A DNA stretch of 64,000 nt, taken from an uncultured Flavobacteriaceae bacterium. GTDB taxonomy: Bacteria; Bacteroidota; Bacteroidia; Flavobacteriales; Flavobacteriaceae. Where the stretch lies: assembly GCA_947494695.1 (NCBI GenBank), contig CANLWB010000009.1, positions 62,001 through 126,000 on the forward strand. Direction: 5' to 3'. Below are positions 57,663 to 64,000 of this stretch, in pieces. Position 1 is the first letter of the stretch. Each line of letters opens with the position of its first letter. Made by a program: the position numbers and the translations under genes. Below the pieces are notes generated by a model. It ran no database searches. It was not told the DNA's origin and saw only the letters and a list, made by a program, of their open reading frames with translations.

Positions 57663-57959
57663 GGTATGGGTATAAGTTGTTTTTTAATAAAAACTCTCTT
57701 TAGCATGCTATTTTGGATGCATTGATTTTGTTGATAACATGGCATAAGTAATCTAGCCTTTGGAAGACAAAGGTGTGATCATGTTCTCAAGCAGACCTAC
57801 AATAAGGATTGAAACACGTGTCGCATCACAATTGGAAAGACTACATGCAGCAAACAATCAAAATAATTTGGCTTAGTGCCTTGAACTTATCCAAATAGAA
57901 TATGTAAAGAGAGTTTTATGATATTTACAGACAATGGTAATTATCGTGAGGTATAAGCC
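57663..57959. other. Intergenic region upstream of the porin-decarboxylase operon
   Basis: 297 bp with no gene recognised. It contains a short hairpin, CCTTTG (57757-57762), loop GAAGA, CAAAGG (57768-57773), without a T-run. A single GGATTGAAAC (57806-57815) looks like the end of a CRISPR repeat, but it occurs once only. The promoter of the porin-decarboxylase-adhesin operon probably lies here. Confidence 0.4.
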
Positions 57960-58502
57960 TTATGGCCTTCTTTTACTAATTTTTATGTCCTTGTCTGTTT
58001 GTGTATTTACGTCTAATCTATTTTCTGTTTCCAGGTAGAGTTCCCCTTCAAATCCTTTTGTCATTCCAAATACTTTCATATCGGGGTATTTTTCTTTCCA
58101 TAATGGGGCGATATGTCCATTGAGTCCAGAATAACAAATTGAAAAATGAAACTCAGATGCCGTTGCTATGCCTTCTAATGTTTCAAGTAGTTTCAGTGCT
58201 TCTTTGACAGTTAATCTTCCTTGGTTATCATCCCATAAACTTGCATTAGCCTCACCACCATACGTATGCATTATAAAAATACTGTCATCTGCTATATCTG
58301 CCGTTTTCATAGTATTGGTGTATATTAATGACGCACTTGTAATAAGCTGCCCATCCAACCTAACGTCTTTCTTAATGCTGAAACACTTTTTTACAACATC
58401 AAAAAGCTCTCGGCTATTAGCAATACAATCCTCACCAAACCGTCGTGTGCTTTTATCGGGATAAGGGATAAATATGATGAGTTGTTTTCCTTTATTTTTC
58501 AT
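57960..58502 (-). CDS. Small protein with CHAT/caspase-like (clan CD peptidase) His-Cys pattern
   Basis: 180 residues, no signal peptide. Two hydrophobic strands each end in a candidate catalytic residue: SIFIMHTYGG (His79, followed by Gly) and EFHFSICYSGLNG (Cys123, Ser/Gly after). This strand-His-Gly then strand-Cys order, about 44 residues apart, is the pattern of clan CD cysteine peptidases (caspases, gingipains, CHAT). The first strand KQLIIFIPYPD fits as well. It is short, about a single p20-like unit, and no similarity is strong enough to fix the family. It lies 67 bp after the last DUF2589 gene, so may belong to that operon. Confidence 0.6.
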   Translation of the reverse strand: MKNKGKQLIIFIPYPDKSTRRFGEDCIANSRELFDVVKKCFSIKKDVRLDGQLITSASLIYTNTMKTADIADDSIFIMHTYGGEANASLWDDNQGRLTVKEALKLLETLEGIATASEFHFSICYSGLNGHIAPLWKEKYPDMKVFGMTKGFEGELYLETENRLDVNTQTDKDIKISKRRP

Positions 58503-58569
58503 GTATTATAGTTTTAAGTATTCATGTGATTTACTGACCTTTAACATCTTTGAAATTATGTAAACCGTA

Positions 58570-59112
58570 TCAAGGTGTCATCCTGGCGATAATAAGATCC
58601 AGCATTTTTTGTAAGCCTTCCGGTTTATCTTGCATTTTGGCCTCAATATGAAAGTTGTATTTAGCACCTTGATTTTCCTTTCTGGTATTTTCTCTTGACT
58701 CTGTAAGTTTCCCCAACATCTCTACCTTTTGAAGCGAAAAGAGCTTTAATCTTTTGTTCTGTTCTTCGTCGGTAATACTCGATTTATCGTAATTCTCAAC
58801 TGTGGTGCTTACCTGTAATTGAAAATCGACACTTACTTTGTCGATCATTAATGACGGGATTGGAACCAAGGACAGTATAGGTGCTTTTATAGTCTCATTT
58901 TTATATGTGGTAATACCATCTTCTACAGTATCTGCTATGGGTACATCAAAATCGATGGTTTTAAGGCTGCCTTGATCGGTAAACCCTACTAATTCTATAA
59001 ATTCGTGTGTACCTAAGGCCAGAGCCACCTGCGATTCCATGACGGCTCTAAATGGTGCGCCTATAAGGTCTCTTATTGGCAATTGACTCATTTGATTTTC
59101 TATATGCTCCAT
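58570..59112 (-). CDS. DUF2589-family protein (copy D)
   Basis: 180 residues, no signal peptide. It has the DUF2589 layout: MSQLPIRDLIGAPFRAVMESQVALALGTHEFIE, APILSLVPIPSLMIDKVSVDFQLQV, a variable charged middle, and the C-terminal motif FHIEAKMQDKPEGLQKMLDLIIARMTP. It is closest to copy A at 61263-61829 (LPIRELI... LVPIPSLLIDSVTVDF). Function of the family is unknown. It starts 2 bp after the stop of copy C. Confidence 0.88.
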   Translation of the reverse strand: MEHIENQMSQLPIRDLIGAPFRAVMESQVALALGTHEFIELVGFTDQGSLKTIDFDVPIADTVEDGITTYKNETIKAPILSLVPIPSLMIDKVSVDFQLQVSTTVENYDKSSITDEEQNKRLKLFSLQKVEMLGKLTESRENTRKENQGAKYNFHIEAKMQDKPEGLQKMLDLIIARMTP

Positions 59113-59114
59113 AG

Positions 59115-59585
59115 TTAATGTTCTTTAGGAATTACGTTCGTTGTGAAATTTTCTATAATACGTTGGATGCCTTCTGGTGCATCGCCTTTCTTGAACTTCA
59201 TTTTTAAATCAATCATATTAGGGTCTTTACCTGGTTTATTGGTTCCGTTAGAGAAAGAAATATCCAGACTTGCCCGCTTTACCTCATCGCCTGCCCTGGT
59301 AAGTTCCTGCTTGGTTTCTACACCATCTACACGAAGACTCATCTCGACATCAAGTTCTTCTAATTCCAATCCCGTGGGTGTTACAAGTGTTATCAATGGG
59401 ACATCGATGGTTACACCTGGAGATATATTCATGGCCATGGTAATGGGGTTATTCTCCTCGTCGAAATAGCGATCTAATAAACCGATGTAAAATTTTTCCA
59501 CGACATCCTGGGCCGCATTTACACTATACTGAACACCTTTAGCGATATCTGTTAATGTTTGTCCTGTATTTTTTTTTGTACTCAT
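59115..59585 (-). CDS. DUF2589-family protein (copy C, short)
   Basis: 156 residues. A shorter and more diverged member: helical start (TDIAKGVQYSVNAAQDVVEKFYIGLLDRYF), central strand pair VDVPLITLVTPTGLELEELDVEMSL, and C-terminal MKFKKGDAPEGIQRIIENFTTNVIP, matching the 'PEG-x-x-x-h-h' end of the other copies. Cytoplasmic by appearance. Flanked by copies B and D with gaps of 35 and 2 bp. Confidence 0.82.
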   Translation of the reverse strand: MSTKKNTGQTLTDIAKGVQYSVNAAQDVVEKFYIGLLDRYFDEENNPITMAMNISPGVTIDVPLITLVTPTGLELEELDVEMSLRVDGVETKQELTRAGDEVKRASLDISFSNGTNKPGKDPNMIDLKMKFKKGDAPEGIQRIIENFTTNVIPKEH

Positions 59586-59620
59586 TTGTATTGTGGTTTG
59601 TTATTATGAATGGTTATTTA

Positions 59621-60187
59621 CTATGATACCTTTGGTACGACACTAGATTCATTAAGAATATCTAATATCCGATTTAGAGATTCAGGGCGTTCCTGTTTCT
59701 TGGCCATGATCTTAAATTTATATCTGGCACTGGTATCTGACTTACGTTCTCCTGAGGTCTGATTTGTTAGACTGGTTTCTATGTCTACTTTTTCCTTTTC
59801 TATTCTTTTTCTTCTTCCGCGAGCGTCTTTAATATATTTGGTCTCAGTATAGTTATTTGAGGTATGTATTCTTAAATCGAAAGAAACCTCAACTGTTTCT
59901 ATGGCTAATGATGGCGGTTCCATTAGTGTTAGAAATGGTACATTTAAAGACATTTTACTTGTTTTCCCTGTTGGTTTCCCTTCAGAATCTAATTGATTAG
60001 ATTCATAGGAAAAGGGAAGTACTCGAACATTTCCTTTGTTGTCTAGCGCTACATTATCAAAAAAATCAATCATTTGATCATATAATAACGACTGTGCTTT
60101 AACTGTTGCAACAATAGGGGCAGCTACCATTTTTTCAATAGCCATGGGCTTCATAACTCCCTGTATCGGTTTATTTTGGTTTTCCAT
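59621..60187 (-). CDS. DUF2589-family protein (copy B)
   Basis: 188 residues. Start helix AIEKMVAAPIVATVKAQSLLYDQMIDFFDNVALD, then VPFLTLMEPPSLAIETVEVSFDL, a Lys/Arg-rich stretch (KDARGRRKRIEKEK, about 122-135) absent in the other copies, and the end YKFKIMAKKQERPESLNRILDIL. The basic insert could bind nucleic acid or acidic partners (inference only). Gap to the upstream gene is 10 bp, so same operon. Confidence 0.85.
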   Translation of the reverse strand: MENQNKPIQGVMKPMAIEKMVAAPIVATVKAQSLLYDQMIDFFDNVALDNKGNVRVLPFSYESNQLDSEGKPTGKTSKMSLNVPFLTLMEPPSLAIETVEVSFDLRIHTSNNYTETKYIKDARGRRKRIEKEKVDIETSLTNQTSGERKSDTSARYKFKIMAKKQERPESLNRILDILNESSVVPKVS

Positions 60188-60197
60188 AATATTTTAA

Positions 60198-60731
60198 TTA
60201 TTTATCTACAGCTTTATTTTTTTTTAATTCCCTTTCTAATCGCAATACCCTTTTTATCTGAATCCATAGTTTTTGCCACAACGACAATTTTTTTTCAAGG
60301 AAACAGTTGGTGTATGCTTTTGTATAATCTAATACATCTTCCGGGGTATCTCTTCTATGGTGCGCAAGAAAGAGAGACACGGTAGTCTTATTTATAGGTT
60401 CGCATTGCATTGAAAATTCAACAGTTTTACTTTGTTCCAATATTTCCAGGTCTTTCTTAGAAACTTGTTTAAGTGCATATTTTTTAATGGGAATCGTGAC
60501 ATGAAGATGCTCTAACATATAAGCGTTTGATAAAAAACCTGTTACAATTTGTTTGCTTACCACTTCCCTTTTGTCAGGCTTGTTGTTTTGGTTCAAATAG
60601 TTATTAACTCGTTCCTTTTTAAATGCTATTTCTAAGGTTTCCAACTGTTTAAAAATGGATTGATTTTCATATACCACCCCAAGAAGTTCTTCTATAGTCG
60701 TGATATGTTTCCTGGATGGCCAAAATCGCAT
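60198..60731 (-). CDS. Unrecognised protein of the DUF2589 operon, possibly a highly diverged member
   Basis: 177 residues. Not recognised with confidence. The segment SKTVEFSMQCEPINKTTVSLFLAHHRRDTPEDVLDYTKAY has the same order as the DUF2589 C-terminal part (strand, strand, then 'A..x..PE..h'). The N-terminal half (IFKQLETLEIAFKKERVNNYL) is helical. The last 30 residues form a strongly basic amphipathic helix with several Trp/Leu (SLWQKLWIQIKRVLRLER), which might touch a membrane. It sits 2 bp after the gene at 60734-61204. Confidence 0.65.
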   Translation of the reverse strand: MRFWPSRKHITTIEELLGVVYENQSIFKQLETLEIAFKKERVNNYLNQNNKPDKREVVSKQIVTGFLSNAYMLEHLHVTIPIKKYALKQVSKKDLEILEQSKTVEFSMQCEPINKTTVSLFLAHHRRDTPEDVLDYTKAYTNCFLEKKLSLWQKLWIQIKRVLRLERELKKNKAVDK

Positions 60732-60733
60732 AG

Positions 60734-61204
60734 CTATAGAATTGATGGATTAATCCCTATTAATAAATCTACTTTTAAAGCTTCATCTGTATCTCCAGAA
60801 TCTCCATGTGTACTGTTATAAAAATTATATAAAGGCGTAATGGGCTGCAACTTATTATCTCTTACATAAGTGTATATTTTGTTGTGAGCTTCTACTAAAT
60901 TTGTTGAGGGGCCCTGGTAGCTTAGATGGAGGGCATGTATTAAATGAAATATCGGTTTTATGGTATAGGCCTTTAGGTCGTCTGTTTGATGCTCTATAGG
61001 AATCATAATCTCCATATCCATCAAACCGCTACTTTGATCCATATGGTATACCGCAGTAATAACGCCTCCTATTTGATTTAACTGTTTTTCGTTAATAAAC
61101 GCTCCCATTAAAGCGAATTCATTATCGATCTCATTTTCCTTCACCTTTTTTCTGCAGGATAACAGGTTTTGTAGTTTTATTTCTTTGTTTTTTTCAATTT
61201 GCAT
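60734..61204 (-). CDS. Small protein of the DUF2589 operon, possible GyrI-like/effector-binding fold
   Basis: 156 residues, no signal peptide. The part GLMDMEIMIPIEHQ, IHALHLSYQGPSTNLVEAHNKIYTYVRDNKLQPI, LYNFYN, and ALKVDLLIGI follows the order seen in GyrI-like/AraC effector-binding domains ('h.GpY..l..ay..l..~h..~~l'), which bind small drug-like molecules. This is a weak, pattern-level match. It is the first gene after the hairpin at 61222-61253. Confidence 0.6.
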   Translation of the reverse strand: MQIEKNKEIKLQNLLSCRKKVKENEIDNEFALMGAFINEKQLNQIGGVITAVYHMDQSSGLMDMEIMIPIEHQTDDLKAYTIKPIFHLIHALHLSYQGPSTNLVEAHNKIYTYVRDNKLQPITPLYNFYNSTHGDSGDTDEALKVDLLIGINPSIL

Positions 61205-61221
61205 ACCGTGTGTATCTTTAA

Positions 61222-61253
61222 AAACTGAGGAGCATATATGAACTCCTCAGTTT
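61222..61253 (-). terminator. Strong hairpin with T-run after DUF2589 copy A
   Basis: Perfect 11-bp stem, AAACTGAGGAG (61222-61232) with CTCCTCAGTTT (61243-61253), and a 10-nt loop. On the minus strand the right arm runs into TTTTT, so it is a good intrinsic terminator for the gene at 61263-61829. Because the downstream operon starts only 18 bp later, it may be a partial terminator that sets copy A to be expressed more than the rest. Confidence 0.8.
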
Positions 61254-61262
61254 AGAGTTAAT

Positions 61263-61829
61263 TTAGACTGAAGCGGTTTGTGCTCCCCCTTCAATTGGGG
61301 TAATACAACTGGCTATAATATCCATGAGTTTACTCATACCTTCTGCTGGCTCTTGCTGAGAAGCTGCTACATTTATGGTATATGTAGCCGATTGATCTGT
61401 ACTACGTGTACGTTCTTCACTACTTTTCACACTGCCTTTAAAAGCTACACTTGTTCCAAAATAAGAACCAGTAACCCCTACTGAAGCTTCTCTGGAACTT
61501 GTGTTCGTTTGTGTATCTGACATGGTAACAGACATTGTGAAATCTACCGTTACACTATCAATTAGTAATGAAGGAATTGGTACCAATCCTAAAATAGGAG
61601 CCCTCACCGTTATTGGCATGACAGATATTTGTCCTGTTGTACCATCTTTAACAGTCTGATCTAGTTTGAAATCTAAAATTCTTGTAGATCCGTCATCCTC
61701 AAAGGCCAACATGTCTACATAGTTTAAGAACTCATCGGCCAATAACACCTGCGACTGACAAGCGGCCTTAAACGGATTCGCTATTAATTCCCTAATGGGT
61801 AATGAAGAAAAAGAACTTGCTATACTCAT
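61263..61829 (-). CDS. DUF2589-family protein (copy A)
   Basis: 188 residues. LPIRELIANPFKAACQSQVLLADEFLNYVDML at the start, VRAPILGLVPIPSLLIDSVTVDFTMSV in the middle, then a Ser/Thr-rich, low-charge region (about 105-155, SVGVTGSYFGTSVAFKG) and the end YTINVAASQQEPAEGMSKLMDIIASCITP. It is the least charged copy, and the only one with its own leader (341 bp) and terminator. This suggests it is the major, highly made subunit if the proteins form a common assembly (inference). Confidence 0.88.
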   Translation of the reverse strand: MSIASSFSSLPIRELIANPFKAACQSQVLLADEFLNYVDMLAFEDDGSTRILDFKLDQTVKDGTTGQISVMPITVRAPILGLVPIPSLLIDSVTVDFTMSVTMSDTQTNTSSREASVGVTGSYFGTSVAFKGSVKSSEERTRSTDQSATYTINVAASQQEPAEGMSKLMDIIASCITPIEGGAQTASV

Positions 61830-62170
61830 AATTTTATTTTTTATTTAATTATTTAAAAAAACACATCTAACTGTCTTACAGAAGATTAAACAACCCATAT
61901 TTTTCGTTTAGGTATGTTATGTGTTAGAGTTTGATTGTTATTTTTACATATGTCTTACAGTTACCTCCTTTCTTTTATGTTAAACAAACTGTGTTTTAAC
62001 CTCATTAAGACATGTAGGCTGCTTGTGTATAAATTTTAGTTAGAAGTAACATTATAGTTGAAGTACCCTGCCCCCTTTAACCATCTGAAGAATTGATCTA
62101 TGTTTACTTATGAAGAAGGTATTGTAAAAATAAATCGCATGCGCTCCGGGGTGTATCGCTTTTGTTGGGG
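61830..62170. other. Intergenic leader upstream of DUF2589 copy A
   Basis: 341 bp, AT-rich, no gene recognised. It contains a repeated decamer TGTCTTACAG at 61872-61881 and 61951-61960, 79 bp apart. This is the only sizeable gap in the DUF2589 region and probably holds the promoter for copy A. No clear Bacteroidota -7 TANNTTTG element was found on the minus strand. Confidence 0.4.
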
Positions 62171-64000
62171 TTATATGTTCATTATAATTTCATCGTATAC
62201 AATTATAGCTCCTCCTATAGGACCATCGTTAGTAACACGTAACGATGTACCTTGTTGTGTGGAGACCTCTAAAGTCTCTGAAGCACCATTCCAAAAGAGA
62301 TCGGAAATTTTAATTTTTTCTGAGTTTACTGTGACATATTGAACATCTAATTCTGTAACGCTCGATCGTTCTATTTTGGCTTTTTTACCGTAAGGTATAA
62401 GCGTGCTTTCTCCATCCTGTTGCATATTCAAGCCCGTGGTTCTCATAAGTCCAGTGTGCGCATTACCCAATCCCGTTTTTTCATCCAGGCATGCATTTCT
62501 ATACCCGAGTTCATCTTCAATAAGGTTGCGGTCATCACAAACCAGCTTACCTTTTTCCCAATTTCTCATTGTTCCTAAACCATCACAGTTAAATACCCAA
62601 CCGCCTTTTTTAGCTACAGCGCTTTCCTCATGAATTTTTGAGCCACAAGACGTAATGACATGCACATCAACACCTTTCACAATACTCTTAAAAAGGGCCT
62701 TCTCTTCGTCATTCAAAATTTTATCGCTAATAGATTTTATGGAAGAACTTTTCATGGCTAAAATGAGTTTTTTCTTAATTTGACTTGCATGATCAATACC
62801 AGAATCTACAGCAAAGGTGAGTTCTTCAATTTTAAAAATACCATGAGAATTAATATCCAGATGTATGGGGTTTACAACTTTACCAATCCATCCATCTAAT
62901 ATGGGGGATCCATATTTTTTATTCTTTTTAATACGTGCTATTTTGTCCTCGTTAAGCGTGCCATCTACATATATTAGTTCCCACGGATCGATGCACGTAT
63001 TATCTTCATCCGGCTGTTCCGCGACTAGATTTGACAGCATATATGTTTCATCTTTTTTCTTATAGCCTTCTACGGGTTCTTCTTTTAAAGCTTCGCCAGA
63101 CGCTTCGACAGGTTCTTCGGTGGACGTTACCCCGTTATCGTAATAAGGTTTCATTATAATTTCGGTGCCACCTAAAGCTTCGTCTTCGGTAGTATGTCCG
63201 CCCTGTATAACAAGGGTTGTATAAAAAATGTCTTCTTTCCCTCCAGGATCTAATGCTTTTTCCCATTCGTATTGATATTGCTCTTCTAATGCTTCTATTT
63301 GTTCTTCTGTTTTTATCTTTTTTAGTAAGGCATTTACCTCTTTATTTATTTTTTTAGCCAGTGTACTAACCACTTTTAATTTTGAGTTATCTTCATAACC
63401 TGTATATGAAGGGTCTTCAATAAGGTTATAAGCAACCTCTGTTGCCAAAGAATTAATATTATCTATCTCGGCCTTTATCTTATCGTCTGCTTCAAAAGCT
63501 TCTTTTAATTTTTCAGTAAGAATCTCCAGATTAATAGCGTCTACTATAGTTAGGTTTTTAAGATTAACTGGTTTCTTTAAAGTGGATTCTTTACTGTTTT
63601 TAGGTTTAAAAAATGGAATTTTTATACTATCTACAGTGATTTCCTTTTTCTTGCATGGTAAGGTATAGACCAAATTAGCACCAATAATCAATGTCCAGCC
63701 TTTCCATTCGTCACCTTTTACAAGATCTTGTATGGCATGTATCAACCCTGTTTTACCATCGGCATCACCAAAAAATGTTTCCTGTAAATAACCGTTTCTT
63801 TTTCCTTTAAAGAAAAAATCGGGAACTGTAAATATTTTTTGGGCATCTTTCTCGATATCACTTCGACCTTTAGCTTTGGTTAGCGCTTCTTTTAATAATG
63901 CTATTCTGGCTTTATAATCTTTTTCTTCGCCTTGAGCCCGGGTTAGGATCTCTGTATCCAGCCCCAAAGCAACTGTATTTCCATTTTCTTCTTTAAGGCC
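62171..64000 (-). CDS. Large protein related to the 43612-45387 product (5' end outside window)
   Basis: The frame is open to the right edge; a TTG at 63967 is not a convincing start, because upstream codons remain in frame and the paralog has about ten more residues. About 610 residues are visible. N-terminal part KDYKARIALLKEAL, KIFTVPDFFFKGKRNGYL, EWKGWTLIIGANLVYT matches the paralog. A long charged helical insert follows (KKINKEVNALLKKIKTEEQIEALEEQ). Then GIFKIEELTFAVDSGIDHASQIKKKLI and GVDVHVITSCGSKIHEESAVAKKGGWVFNCDG. As in the paralog, the order is nitrilase-like but catalytic Glu and Cys are not where expected; the Cys in TSCGS is not in the paralog. Function unknown. Confidence 0.75.
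   Translation of the reverse strand, partial: GLKEENGNTVALGLDTEILTRAQGEEKDYKARIALLKEALTKAKGRSDIEKDAQKIFTVPDFFFKGKRNGYLQETFFGDADGKTGLIHAIQDLVKGDEWKGWTLIIGANLVYTLPCKKKEITVDSIKIPFFKPKNSKESTLKKPVNLKNLTIVDAINLEILTEKLKEAFEADDKIKAEIDNINSLATEVAYNLIEDPSYTGYEDNSKLKVVSTLAKKINKEVNALLKKIKTEEQIEALEEQYQYEWEKALDPGGKEDIFYTTLVIQGGHTTEDEALGGTEIIMKPYYDNGVTSTEEPVEASGEALKEEPVEGYKKKDETYMLSNLVAEQPDEDNTCIDPWELIYVDGTLNEDKIARIKKNKKYGSPILDGWIGKVVNPIHLDINSHGIFKIEELTFAVDSGIDHASQIKKKLILAMKSSSIKSISDKILNDEEKALFKSIVKGVDVHVITSCGSKIHEESAVAKKGGWVFNCDGLGTMRNWEKGKLVCDDRNLIEDELGYRNACLDEKTGLGNAHTGLMRTTGLNMQQDGESTLIPYGKKAKIERSSVTELDVQYVTVNSEKIKISDLFWNGASETLEVSTQQGTSLRVTNDGPIGGAIIVYDEIIMNI

Noticed and set aside
57801-57815. AATAAGGATTGAAAC, which looks like the 3' end of a CRISPR repeat
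   Set aside because: It occurs only once, with no second copy at 60-75 bp and no cas genes nearby.

Overview
The window is AT-rich DNA from a member of the Bacteroidota, most likely a marine-type Flavobacteriia. The reasons are two kinds of type IX secretion (T9SS) C-terminal sorting domain, a PorP/SprF - OmpA - giant adhesin gene trio, ~800-residue double FtsX/MacB permeases, an ASPIC/UnbV FG-GAP protein, and gene starts without clear Shine-Dalgarno sequences. No tRNA, rRNA, transposase or CRISPR array was seen.

Layout. 0-5 kb: the 3' part of a secreted FG-GAP/ASPIC protein, then two tandem, very similar MFS organic-anion transporters on the minus strand. 5.1-7.8 kb: an overlapping histidine kinase and NtrC-type (sigma-54) response regulator pair on the minus strand. 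8.0-41.6 kb: divergent from that pair, a very large plus-strand ABC export locus. It has one MacA-like adaptor, one ATPase, eleven paralogous double-length FtsX/MacB permeases, three interleaved periplasmic or envelope genes (GIN-domain protein, concanavalin-like protein, esterase), then a second ATPase and a TolC-like outer-membrane factor. The first transcription unit (8.0-39.4 kb) and the second (39.5-41.6 kb) are preceded by the same 17-bp dyad (TGT-N9-GAACA type), 52-53 bp upstream of a TGGCACG element. This suggests that the adjacent NtrC-type regulator controls both, so adaptor, permeases, second ATPase and TolC would be induced together.

41.9-64 kb: all genes are on the minus strand. 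In transcription order they are: a nitrilase-like(?) large protein cut by the window end; a DUF2589 protein followed by a strong hairpin/terminator; a small-protein operon (possible GyrI-like protein, a divergent protein, three more DUF2589 proteins, and a small protein with a His/Cys pattern like CHAT/caspase-type clan CD peptidases); a porin-like barrel; a glutamate-decarboxylase-like PLP enzyme; a T9SS type-B adhesin with an L-type lectin domain and three nearly identical 279-bp repeats; PorP/SprF; OmpA/PD40; a pentameric ligand-gated ion channel of the ELIC/GLIC/Cys-loop family; a PDC/Cache sensor with a degenerate kinase-like end; an MFS transporter; a second large protein related to the one at the window end; and an unrecognised 559-residue protein.

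Most likely undescribed biology: (i) the regulated one-adaptor, eleven-permease MacB-type array; (ii) the DUF2589 multigene operon with a putative clan CD peptidase and flanking paired large proteins; (iii) a locus that combines an amino-acid decarboxylase, a ligand-gated ion channel and a Cache sensor, which could make and sense an amine such as GABA (inference only).
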